NCBI GenBank assembly: GCA_946625675.1
Contig: CAMOTI010000137.1
Coordinates: 1 to 42,559, forward strand
Length of the DNA stretch: 42,559 bases
Source: an uncultured Prevotellaceae bacterium
GTDB taxonomy: Bacteria; Bacteroidota; Bacteroidia; Bacteroidales; Bacteroidaceae
Direction of reading: 5' to 3'
Below, in pieces: positions 31,004-38,395 of the stretch (positions are counted from its first letter, which is position 1; each line of letters opens with the position of its first letter). The position numbers and the translations under genes were made by a program. Below the pieces are notes generated by a model. The model made no database searches. It was not told where the DNA came from and worked only from the letters and a program-made list of their open reading frames with translations.

Positions 31004-32769
31004 TACTGATTTTTGGAGGAACCACCGAAGGACGTAAGGCGGTGGAGGTGATGGAGGAGGCAGGAAGCCCCTTCTTCTATTCCACGAAGACCGGCGAGCA
31101 GGACGTGGCATTGCATCATGGCACGGCCGTGAACGGTGCGATGGACTATGGGCAGATGTGCTCGTTTTGCCGGGAGCATGGCGTACGTCTGCTGGTCGAC
31201 GCGGCCCATCCGTTCGCCAGCCAGCTGCACGACACGGTGGCCCGTGTCTCTGTGGACTTGTCGATTCCTGCCATCCGTTATGAACGCATCTATCCGCCTC
31301 GCGACCTGTCGCTGACGTGGATTGACGGGTATGACCAGCTGCCGCCGCTGAAGGGAGTCCTTCTGGCCACCACCGGCGTGCAGTCTATAGCCAGACTGAG
31401 AACATTCGAATCCGACGAACTCGGAATTATTTATAGGATCCTCAACCGCGACAGTTCGCTCCGCCTCGCACGGGAGCAGGGAGCCCGACCGGAGCAACTC
31501 TGCTTCTACGACCCCGGGGAAGATGAACGAGAACTGCTGCAGCGCATCCGCCCTGACGCCGTCCTGATGAAAGAGAGCGGAACGACTGGCGGTTTTGTGG
31601 AGAAATGCCTTGCAGCGAAGCAGTTAGGCATTCAGGTGATTGTCATCCGGCGGCCGCAGCTCTCGTCCGTGTTCCATGTGGTCGACGGTGTGCATGGACT
31701 GAGAAGGGCGGTGGAACAGCTGCTGCCCGAGTTCTTTCCGCTTCACAGCGGACTGACCACCGGCACCTGCGCCACGGCGGCTGCCGTAGCGCATGCGTCA
31801 TGGCTGTTGAACGGCGAGAAGCCCGGCAAGGTGCCAGTTGTTCTTCCCGACGGAGAAACGATATATGTGGGTGTGGCCTACGGCGACGGATATGCCTTCA
31901 CGCTGAAAGAGAGCGGCGACGACCCCGACATCACCAACGGGATGGAGATTCGGGCGCAGGTGGAACCATCCTGCTCTTTTGAGGTTCGGGGCGGAGAGGG
32001 CGTGGGAGTCATCACGTTGCCCGGCTTCGACTATCCACCCGGTTCGCCCGCCATCAACAAAGGGCCCCGCAGGATGCTTGAGGAAAACCTCAGTAGGTTT
32101 GGCGTGTCGCTCAGTGTGACGGTGGCCGTGCCAGGCGGGGAGGAGACGGCACGTAAGACGTTCAATCCTCGCCTGGGCATCGAGGGCGGAATCTCCATTA
32201 TCGGAGTCTCCGGCATCATCATGCCCTATTCCGAGGAGGCATTTTTAGAGAGCATACGCAAATGCATGGAGATCGCGAAGAAGAGTGGGACGGAGCGCGT
32301 GGTCATCAACAGCGGGGCGAAGAGCGAACGCTTCGTCAGGGGACTTTATCCCGACTTGCCATCGCAGGCTTTTGTGGAATACGGCAACTATATCGGTGAG
32401 ACGCTGAAAATGGCGGCCGACCAGGATGTAGCGAAAGTGACACTCGGCATCATGATGGGCAAGGCGGTGAAGCTGGCCGCAGGACATCTTGACACCCACA
32501 GCCGCCACACCACGATGGACCGCACTTTCATCGCCGGAATGCTCCGCGAGGCAGGATGTGGCGAGGATGTGGTTGTGCAGGCCGCACAGATGAATCTGGC
32601 CAAGGAACTGTGGACCATTGTTCCGCCCGACAGCCTTCAGGGCTTCTGCCAGGTGGTGCTGCACCATTGCCGCCAGCACTGTAAGCCCCTGCTGCCACAA
32701 GGCGAACTCACCATCCTGCTCATAAGCGAGGAAGGGAAAATTTTTGAAGAGAAGGCATTGATTCTATAG
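31000..32769 (+). CDS. cbiJD: fused precorrin-6A reductase / cobalt-precorrin-5B C1-methyltransferase (CbiJ-CbiD)
   Basis: A 589-residue fusion that starts in an ATGA overlap with cbiGF; a longer open frame to 30718 runs across that gene and is not used. Residues 1 to about 245 are CbiJ/CobK, the NADPH-dependent ring reductase (MILIFGGTTEGRKAVE, DAAHPFASQLHDTV, LLATTGVQSIA). Residues about 247-589 are CbiD, the C1 methyltransferase of the anaerobic route (HSGLTTGTCATAAAVA, SGDDPDITNGMEI, PGEE/GGEETARKTFNPRLGIEGGISIIG, HLDTHSRHTTMD). CbiD makes the pathway the cobalt-early, anaerobic one. The two steps are consecutive (C1 methylation, then reduction). Confidence 0.95.
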   Translation: MILIFGGTTEGRKAVEVMEEAGSPFFYSTKTGEQDVALHHGTAVNGAMDYGQMCSFCREHGVRLLVDAAHPFASQLHDTVARVSVDLSIPAIRYERIYPPRDLSLTWIDGYDQLPPLKGVLLATTGVQSIARLRTFESDELGIIYRILNRDSSLRLAREQGARPEQLCFYDPGEDERELLQRIRPDAVLMKESGTTGGFVEKCLAAKQLGIQVIVIRRPQLSSVFHVVDGVHGLRRAVEQLLPEFFPLHSGLTTGTCATAAAVAHASWLLNGEKPGKVPVVLPDGETIYVGVAYGDGYAFTLKESGDDPDITNGMEIRAQVEPSCSFEVRGGEGVGVITLPGFDYPPGSPAINKGPRRMLEENLSRFGVSLSVTVAVPGGEETARKTFNPRLGIEGGISIIGVSGIIMPYSEEAFLESIRKCMEIAKKSGTERVVINSGAKSERFVRGLYPDLPSQAFVEYGNYIGETLKMAADQDVAKVTLGIMMGKAVKLAAGHLDTHSRHTTMDRTFIAGMLREAGCGEDVVVQAAQMNLAKELWTIVPPDSLQGFCQVVLHHCRQHCKPLLPQGELTILLISEEGKIFEEKALIL

Positions 32770-32815
32770 ACTCTATAGATGTCATAGTTTCTATAGCCAC
32801 TATAGTTTCTATTGA
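32764..32815. repeat. period-9 tandem repeat of CTATAGA (second array)
   Basis: CTATAGA-like heptamers start at 32764, 32773, 32782, 32791, 32800 and 32809, exactly nine bases apart. The first unit touches the cbiJD stop. The array fills the gap to the binding-protein gene. Confidence 0.85.
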
Positions 32816-32836
32816 AACCATTAAAAAACAAAATAT

Positions 32837-34039
32837 ATGAAAAAGAATAGCTGTATGACAGTTGCAATGGCGTTTCTGCTGATGCTTCCTCTGCTGGCCG
32901 GATGTTCCTGCGGAGGACAAAAGGGCGAAAAGGCGACAGAAGTGAATGGTGTGTCTGTGGAAGTGGACTCTGCAGAGATGATCAGGCCTGAGTATGCGAA
33001 GGGCTTCACCGTGAAATATCTCTCGGAGGATGTCCGGCTCGTGGAGGTGGGCGACCCTCAGCATGTGCTGTCGGAAGGCGCTGACGATGAGGATTACGAC
33101 ATGCCCGTGGACTACCGCTTCGCGCTGGTGCGCAAAGGGGCTGTGGCCGACGTGCCGGAAGGATACAAGCGTGTGGACGTGCCCATAGACCGCACCATCT
33201 GCATGACTTCGCTCCAACTGTCCAACTTCACGGCACTTGATGCTCACGACGTGATTCGGGGCATCACTGGCACGAAAAACCTCTTCGATGAGGATATCAA
33301 GGAAAGAGTGAAGAAAGGTGAGATTGTGAAGATCGGGATGGAAGGCGACTTCGACCCGGAACTGGTGTTGGCAGCCAATCCCGACGTGATTTTCATCTCC
33401 CCGTTCAAGCGTGGGGGCTACGACGCCATCAAAGAGACCGGTGTCACGCTCGTGCCCCATCTTGGCTATAAGGAGCTGGAGCCGCTGGGGCAGGCGGAGT
33501 GGATAAAGTTCGTGGCGATGTTCATCGGGAAGGAGAAAGAGGCCAATGAAGTGTTCACTGGCATCAAGAGCCGCTATGAGGACGTGAAAAAGCTGACTGC
33601 CAAAGTGAAAGAGCGTCCCACGGTGTTCAGCGGAGAGATGCATGGGGGTAACTGGTATGCCGTCGGCGGGCGTAACCATCTGGCACAGCTTTTTCGCGAT
33701 GCTGGTGCTGACTATATCATCAAGGACGAGAACACGGGCGGTGTGAACATCGAGTTCGAACAGATGTATGCCCAGGCGGCGAATGCCGACTACTGGCGCA
33801 TCCTCAACAGCTTTCCCGGAGACTTCTCTTACGATGCACTGAAAGCTTCTGAGCCGCGCAACGAGCTGTTCAAGGCATTCAAGGACCGTCATGTCGTCTA
33901 CTGCAACATGAAGCAGACTCCCTATTACGAGCTGACCCCCGTACAGCCCGACGTGCTCCTTAACGACCTTGTCGCCATCTTCCATCCCGACCTTGTCGCT
34001 CCGGATTACCAGCCCCGGTTCTATCGTCTGCTGAAGTAG
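32837..34039 (+). CDS. btuF: BtuF/FecB-type ABC transporter substrate-binding lipoprotein
   Basis: A 400-residue lipoprotein (lipobox LLAGC, Cys 23, followed by SCGGQKGEK with no acid cluster, so probably periplasm-facing). An N-terminal addition of about 90 residues precedes a class-III periplasmic binding domain: TICMTSLQLSNFTALDA, VKIGMEGDFDPELVLAANPDVIF, then the second lobe VFSGEMHGGNWYAVGGRNHLAQLF and GGVNIEFEQMYAQAANADYW. Such proteins deliver B12 or ferric siderophores to a BtuCD/FecCD permease. Location after the corrin genes suggests corrinoids. No permease or ATPase follows; a palindrome supplies its TAG stop and a MITE-like element comes next. The gene symbol is by context. Confidence 0.85.
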   Translation: MKKNSCMTVAMAFLLMLPLLAGCSCGGQKGEKATEVNGVSVEVDSAEMIRPEYAKGFTVKYLSEDVRLVEVGDPQHVLSEGADDEDYDMPVDYRFALVRKGAVADVPEGYKRVDVPIDRTICMTSLQLSNFTALDAHDVIRGITGTKNLFDEDIKERVKKGEIVKIGMEGDFDPELVLAANPDVIFISPFKRGGYDAIKETGVTLVPHLGYKELEPLGQAEWIKFVAMFIGKEKEANEVFTGIKSRYEDVKKLTAKVKERPTVFSGEMHGGNWYAVGGRNHLAQLFRDAGADYIIKDENTGGVNIEFEQMYAQAANADYWRILNSFPGDFSYDALKASEPRNELFKAFKDRHVVYCNMKQTPYYELTPVQPDVLLNDLVAIFHPDLVAPDYQPRFYRLLK

Positions 34040-34060
34040 AGACGCGCCGTGGCGCGTCTT
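34036..34060. repeat. GTAGAGACGC palindrome providing the binding-protein stop codon
   Basis: GTAGAGACGCGCC and GGCGCGTCTT form a strong hairpin. TAG (34037-34039) is the stop of the binding-protein gene. It has the same arrangement as the CHAT gene stop at 11267-11269. Confidence 0.8.
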
Positions 34061-34142
34061 CAAACTTCTCCCATCCGCCAACGCCCTGTCGCTTCCGTAC
34101 CGTTTTATAGTACATAAAAAACTGTTTTATCGTTTGGTGCGT

Positions 34143-34399
34143 TTCAGTTACGTATTACTGTAATGTGTTGCGTATTTTGTTGTACGTAGCTGAACCGTAA
34201 TAGGATGAAAAGAAAGAATCGCTTCGCAGGATTCCGTCTCGATTGCCTACGGCGAACTTCCTACGCCTCAACAATGCTCAAGCGAGCTTGGCATTACGTT
34301 CGGCTTAATCGGAAGTTTCAACAATGCTCAAGCGAGCTTGGCATTGTATTCGCTGCTCCGGAATCTCATTTCTTACTAATACCGTATTACGTAACTGAA
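34143..34399. mobile_element. MITE-like element with 22-bp terminal inverted repeats
   Basis: TTCAGTTACGTATTACTGTAAT (34143-34164) and the complement of 34378-34399 match at 19 of 22 positions. Inside are two perfect 28-bp direct repeats (34268-34295 and 34318-34345), each containing GCTCAAGCGAGCTTGGC, related to the 65-bp palindromes elsewhere. The element is about 257 bp and has no credible coding frame, so it would need a transposase elsewhere. Target duplication was not evident. Confidence 0.6.
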
Positions 34400-34500
34400 T
34401 CGTAGTGCTTGCAAAGACAGAGTCTTCGCCTCCTACGTGTGGTCTGCACGCGGGATGTTACGCCATTCTCTTTAAACTGTTCACTTCTTTAAACTTTAAA

Positions 34501-35448
34501 CTAATTCTCCACGCTGATAGCCAGGTATTTGTTGACGTGCTGCTTGATGTCCTTCTGCAGCTTGTACAGTTTGGTGTTTTTCATTGGATTCTTGGAGAAA
34601 GGGGAGTCGTTGCCGAAATAGCTGTTGCTCTTCTTTTTCTTCTCCATCTTCAGGTGGGCTTTCAGCTTCTTCCCGTCCATATACGCATTGCAGATGTCGG
34701 CCACGGCGATAAGGTCGTAGTCGCTCACGCCCTCATAGTAGAGCTGCGATCCGTTCTGGTATTCCAGGTAGTGCTTCTTGCCGTCCTCTATATACCGGTA
34801 GGGGTTTTGCTCTGCCTGTTTTTTCTTCTTGATATTCTCGCCCAGGGGCATGCCGTAGTCGTCCCTTCCCGCCACGCGTACCTCTATGTAGTTTGTTTCC
34901 ATGGGGCGTAGCAGCTCCGTGAGTGTCTGCATCCCCATTCGCTCGGCGCGTCGGTAGCAGTCATCGCGTTCGCTGGAATAGAGCATGTAGGCGTTGGCGC
35001 GGCGTTTGAAGCCTTCCATCTCGCCGTTCGTCCATGTGCCGCTCTCGATTTTCACGTCGCCCGGATCCACATACACCTCGTTCTGGTTGAGGATGCGTAC
35101 GGGAGGGAGGGTGACGAAGGTGGAGTCGCCATGGCGCGTGATGCAGCTGTCGGGACATTCGGAGAGGTCGAATCCCAGGTCGATACGTCCGTCGTAGACG
35201 ATGTGGATTTCGTCGTCGGGTATGAGGAAACTGCGTTTGCGGTACTGGCTCACCAGGAACTCCTTGTTGATGGTGAGCACTTTCAACTGTCCGATTTTCC
35301 TGATGTCTTCCACGGTGACGGTGCTGATGGTGGTCTTGGGCCGGAACCACCCGATCACGCCGTCGAACACGCCCGTGCAGCGTTGCACGGCGAAAAGTAC
35401 CACCAGCACGATGGCCGCAATCAATATGATGTCTGTCAGTCTTCTCAT
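34501..35448 (-). CDS. DUF4230-like membrane-anchored protein
   Basis: A 315-residue protein with an N-terminal membrane anchor (IILIAAIVLVVLFAVQ) and a long extracytoplasmic domain beginning TVTVEDIRKIGQLKVLTIN, characteristic of DUF4230. The C-terminal third is Lys-rich (MEKKKKSNSYFGND). It overlaps its upstream partner by ATGA at 35445-35448, so the two are co-translated and probably work together. Their extracellular domains share the order of a membrane segment, a beta stretch with a Lys-x-Ile-rich motif, a DPGDV/MPDPQIE segment, then helices. Function of the family is unknown. Confidence 0.75.
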   Translation of the reverse strand: MRRLTDIILIAAIVLVVLFAVQRCTGVFDGVIGWFRPKTTISTVTVEDIRKIGQLKVLTINKEFLVSQYRKRSFLIPDDEIHIVYDGRIDLGFDLSECPDSCITRHGDSTFVTLPPVRILNQNEVYVDPGDVKIESGTWTNGEMEGFKRRANAYMLYSSERDDCYRRAERMGMQTLTELLRPMETNYIEVRVAGRDDYGMPLGENIKKKKQAEQNPYRYIEDGKKHYLEYQNGSQLYYEGVSDYDLIAVADICNAYMDGKKLKAHLKMEKKKKSNSYFGNDSPFSKNPMKNTKLYKLQKDIKQHVNKYLAISVEN

Positions 35449-36149
35449 GGATTCTTTTTCTTCTGTGTCTTGGGTTTGGTCAGGTCGCTGCCCAGTTTTA
35501 TCATCTTCTTGATGTTACGCTCCTTGTACGACGGGAAGGTGATGGATGGCTCGTAGCCCATCTGCCTCACCAGACTTTCCATAATGGCACGGGCCTGCTC
35601 CTCGGCCTGTGGGACGAGATCGAGGTCCTCCACGCGCTGTTTCAGCAGCTCCACCCCTTCTTTGATGATTTCCGACTCCTCTTTCTGTGTGAATTCCGAG
35701 CGGAAGATGCCTACGTTCGACACCGCCTGGTTGTACATCGGCTCGGCATGCTGCAGTTCTATCTGCGGGTCGGGCATCGACATCGACAGCACGTCGCCCT
35801 CGATTTTCAGGTTCTTGATTTTTCTCAGGTCGTAGCCCGCCTTGATATAGCCTCGGACGGGGATGATGAAGTCGCGGTCGCCCAGCCAGCTCCAGGAGTC
35901 TGACCCTTTCTGCGTGACGATGGTCTGTGCCTCACACTCCAGCGTGTAGAGCATCGGCGTGTTGTCGAAGGTGGTCTTGATTTCTGTCGCTGTCTTTCGC
36001 ACGGGGAGCATGTCTTCCTCTGCCATATATGCCAGGATGAGGCATATGGCGCAGATGCCGAGAGCCGTGATGAGTATCCTCACGATGCGGTGCTCCTTGT
36101 ATTTCTCCAGTTGGGTCTGAATGGCCCGTCGAAGTTGCTTTTCGGTCAT
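35445..36149 (-). CDS. DUF4230-like membrane protein, upstream partner
   Basis: A 234-residue protein: a cytosolic basic segment (MTEKQLRRAIQTQLEKYKEHR), a membrane helix at about residues 24-42, then a domain with TLECEAQTIVTQ, IIPVRGYIKAGYDLRKIKNLKIEG and MPDPQIELQHAEPMYNQ, typical of DUF4230. A helical tail (about 150-200) precedes a basic C-terminus KPKTQKKKNP. It is the first of a two-gene unit. Function unknown; the pair may be an envelope complex. Confidence 0.75.
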   Translation of the reverse strand: MTEKQLRRAIQTQLEKYKEHRIVRILITALGICAICLILAYMAEEDMLPVRKTATEIKTTFDNTPMLYTLECEAQTIVTQKGSDSWSWLGDRDFIIPVRGYIKAGYDLRKIKNLKIEGDVLSMSMPDPQIELQHAEPMYNQAVSNVGIFRSEFTQKEESEIIKEGVELLKQRVEDLDLVPQAEEQARAIMESLVRQMGYEPSITFPSYKERNIKKMIKLGSDLTKPKTQKKKNP

Positions 36150-36179
36150 GATCGTCTTTTATGTTTTTTTTGACAACCG

Positions 36180-36187
36180 CAAAGTTA
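36180..36187 (-). promoter_or_regulatory. -7 box before the DUF4230 pair
   Basis: TAACTTTG on the minus strand lies about 30 bases before the ATG at 36149. No clear -33 TTTG is at the expected distance. Confidence 0.5.
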
Positions 36188-36590
36188 CTCTTTTTTGACA
36201 GAACTGCCTATTTGCGAACTGTTAAATTTTGAATAAAATTGCCTTTATTCCGCTAAAATATGTGATTTTCGATGAAATAAGCGGGATAGAGATGTTTTTT
36301 TGTTCGAAAGTTTAAGGTTTTTAGTGAGGCAAGTATTATTCAACTTACCTAATCTTTTTAAGAAAAAAAACGGCAGAAATTTAGATGAAAAATTTATTTA
36401 AAAATAGGAAGATATATTAGAAAGATATAATAGAAGCGGCGTTAGATGAAGCCTGTTGACTTTTTTTCTATTTTTTCACTGCATCTGCTAAATGAGTGTT
36501 GTTAAATTCTCGATAGTTACCGTTCGCAAAACGATGTAACTTGTTATTTCATCTTTTTTAGAATCACATGACATAATTTTCTTTGTTTTT

Positions 36591-36621
36591 TTTGTTATGA
36601 ACTGAAAAATGACTAACTTTG
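36591..36621 (+). promoter_or_regulatory. promoter of the dockerin-like protein gene
   Basis: TTTG (36591-36594), 19 bases, TAACTTTG (36614-36621). The coding start is at 36752, giving an unusually long leader of about 120 bases. The rest of the 600-base gap 36150-36751 is AT-rich, and I see no gene in it. Confidence 0.75.
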
Positions 36622-36628
36622 CTCGTGT

Positions 36629-36707
36629 GAGGGACATTTTGCTTCTTAGTACACTGATCATTTCTTTTTCTTTGGTTTCCAAATGTTTGAATGAAAAAAT
36701 GTCTCTC
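36629..36707 (+). promoter_or_regulatory. 5' leader with long-range inverted repeat
   Basis: GAGGGACATTTT (36629-36640) pairs with AAAATGTCTCTC (36696-36707), 12 bp with one G-U, across a 55-base AT-rich loop. It starts right at the expected transcript 5' end, so the leader likely folds. It may protect the mRNA or regulate it. Confidence 0.5.
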
Positions 36708-36751
36708 AGCTCACAATCTGTTAAAAATTAAGGTTAAAAATATTGATTCAT

Positions 36752-37762
36752 ATGAAACGTTTTTATCTCACATTCATGTCAATGTTGCTTTTCAGCTCCA
36801 TTGCTTTTTCTCAAGTAAATGCGTCACTGAGTCGTGAAACTATGCTTCCTTTATGTCCTTTAAGTTATGACGAGGCTGTGTTCAAGCATATATTCCCGAC
36901 TTCTTCTATAACCATCAGCTTGAAGAATGGCGATATGTTTATGATTCCCCATACATATGCCAATTATTACAGATGCCAGATTTTTTTCGATGAACCCACT
37001 GAGACGGATGGTTTGTTTCTGGAGGGATGTTACAGTCTGGAGGAAGAAGGAGAATACAAAAACACAGTATATGTAGATGAGAAGAGAATAGAGATACCCA
37101 AGGGGACGCTCACGTTCGAGACGGATGCACTCAGCAATCAGTCAGGAGTGCTGAAACTCATAAACGAAAGTGGTAAGGACCTGCAACTGACAATAAACGG
37201 CGTGATATATATTTCCAGCAGTTCTGTCAGCAGTCAGTCTTATGAGGACGAGTGCAGTATTCCAGGATACGCTCTGCAAACTTACGACTATCAGACGGGC
37301 AGATATATTACCAAACAGATAGCCGGTACCATCTATTCTGGGATGCTTCAGCATGTCGTCTCCCCTATCACCACAGCAGGGATATTGTTCGATTACGACT
37401 TCAAACAAATCGGTGGTAAGATGTGGGCGTCGGCAACCGGCGAAAACGTCTATGTGGCCCAATTTTCAAGTCCTGTCCCATCGCCTGACTTCAAGTGGAG
37501 ATACATTACAAAGAGCGGCGAAACCAACTACCAGGACATCAAGCAGAACTCTTTGAGTTCCGTACTTTCTGTCAGTGAGCCTGTTGTAGAATGCGCTCTC
37601 GTTTATGATTCAGATAAATATCCTCAAGCGTTGAGCATCCGGTCTCTGACTCTTAAAAGCGGTGGAAATTCAGGCTCATCCACCAAAGGCGATGTCAATG
37701 AGGACAAAAAGATCGACATCTCCGACATCGTTGCCATCATTAACATCATAGCCGGAAAATAA
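36752..37762 (+). CDS. secreted protein with C-terminal dockerin-like calcium repeat
   Basis: A 336-residue protein with signal peptide MKRFYLTFMSMLLFSSIAFSQ. The body is beta-rich and I do not recognise it. The C-terminus, after a Gly/Ser linker (GGNSGSSTKG), is GDVNEDKKIDISDIVAIINI, one half of a type-I dockerin/EF-hand-like repeat. Single dockerin-like tails are frequent on secreted Bacteroidales proteins and probably bind calcium. I take the ATG at 36752, where the signal peptide starts, over a TTG nine bases upstream. Lower GC than its neighbours suggests a different history. It has its own promoter and long leader. Confidence 0.8.
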   Translation: MKRFYLTFMSMLLFSSIAFSQVNASLSRETMLPLCPLSYDEAVFKHIFPTSSITISLKNGDMFMIPHTYANYYRCQIFFDEPTETDGLFLEGCYSLEEEGEYKNTVYVDEKRIEIPKGTLTFETDALSNQSGVLKLINESGKDLQLTINGVIYISSSSVSSQSYEDECSIPGYALQTYDYQTGRYITKQIAGTIYSGMLQHVVSPITTAGILFDYDFKQIGGKMWASATGENVYVAQFSSPVPSPDFKWRYITKSGETNYQDIKQNSLSSVLSVSEPVVECALVYDSDKYPQALSIRSLTLKSGGNSGSSTKGDVNEDKKIDISDIVAIINIIAGK

Positions 37763-37894
37763 ATACAGGAATGGACCGTTTTCCTGACGTACACAATGAG
37801 CGATTCGTGTTCTCCAGGAATACGTTCTAATATATGGATGTCTCTATTGGTCAAATTGGGTTTGGCTGATTGGGTTTGATGCAGTTTCGATTTT

Positions 37895-37914
37895 AGACGC
37901 CATGGCGTCTCTAC
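37895..37914. repeat. GTAGAGACGC-family palindrome
   Basis: AGACGCCATGGCGTCT is a perfect 16-base palindrome, followed by CTAC. Confidence 0.75.
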
Positions 37915-37979
37915 AGAATGTGCCGTTCTGTCTGTGACGATTCTATTTGAATGTGCTTCGCCAGTCGATTAGCTTCGCT

Positions 37980-38044
37980 GATTCTCGGCTGCGCTCAACA
38001 TAGCCCAAGCAAGCTTGGCTCTGTATTCGCTTGCACGAGAATTG
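37980..38044. repeat. 65-bp imperfect palindrome (copy 2)
   Basis: Same first 16 and last 18 bases and same total length as 27974-28038, with a diverged centre. CAAGCAAGCTTGGC in the centre resembles the MITE internal repeat. Confidence 0.8.
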
Positions 38045-38100
38045 TGCGGACGGGGACGTCCACAACCCCAGTGCGGATGGGTTTTGTTGCAATTACAGTG

Positions 38101-38127
38101 GAGACGCCATATATGGACGTCTCTACA
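38101..38127. repeat. GTAGAGACG-family palindrome (degenerate)
   Basis: GAGACG and CGTCTC arms flank CCATATATGGA, followed by TAC. The downstream flank matches that of the copy at 37895. Confidence 0.65.
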
Positions 38128-38338
38128 GATCGCATCATTCTGTCTGTGGGGAATTGGGGAGGGCTTTGGCTGACGTATTCAGAAATTCACAGAGCCATAG
38201 ATGCCGTATAACTTTATAAACGCACATTTCCTTTGTTTCTTAGACCTCAAAAAGTTCTTTTATTCCTCAGACCTTGCTTCTTATATGCCTGTCTGATGAT
38301 TTTCCTGTGGGCTTTTGCCAAAAAATCACCGAATAAAT

Positions 38339-38369
38339 TTTGAGCAGACGTGAAGAATTACTAACTTTG
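38339..38369 (+). promoter_or_regulatory. promoter of the ompH-murI operon
   Basis: TTTG (38339-38342), 19 bases, TAACTTTG (38362-38369), 26 bases before the ompH ATG. It is a full match to the Bacteroidota consensus. Confidence 0.8.
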
Positions 38370-38395
38370 CGTATGAAAACAAAAAAACGGAAAAA

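Larger units (their letters stand above)
37763..38338. other. repeat-rich intergenic region without credible genes
   Basis: This gap holds two GTAGAGACGC-family palindromes (37895-37914, 38101-38127), both followed by related flanks ending TTCTGTCTGTG, and one 65-bp palindrome (37980-38044). The frames in it have no protein-like composition. It reads as a site of repeated insertion of small elements. Confidence 0.7.

Noticed and set aside
34205-34405. 66-codon frame inside the MITE-like element
   Set aside because: It is made largely of the internal direct repeats and terminal repeat; no recognisable domain.
36488-36682. 64-codon minus-strand frame
   Set aside because: It overlaps the promoter and leader of the next gene on the other strand, has low-complexity Lys-rich composition and no start context.
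37951-38219. Small frames in the 37.8-38.3 kb gap
   Set aside because: They consist of the palindromic repeat copies and have no protein-like sequence.
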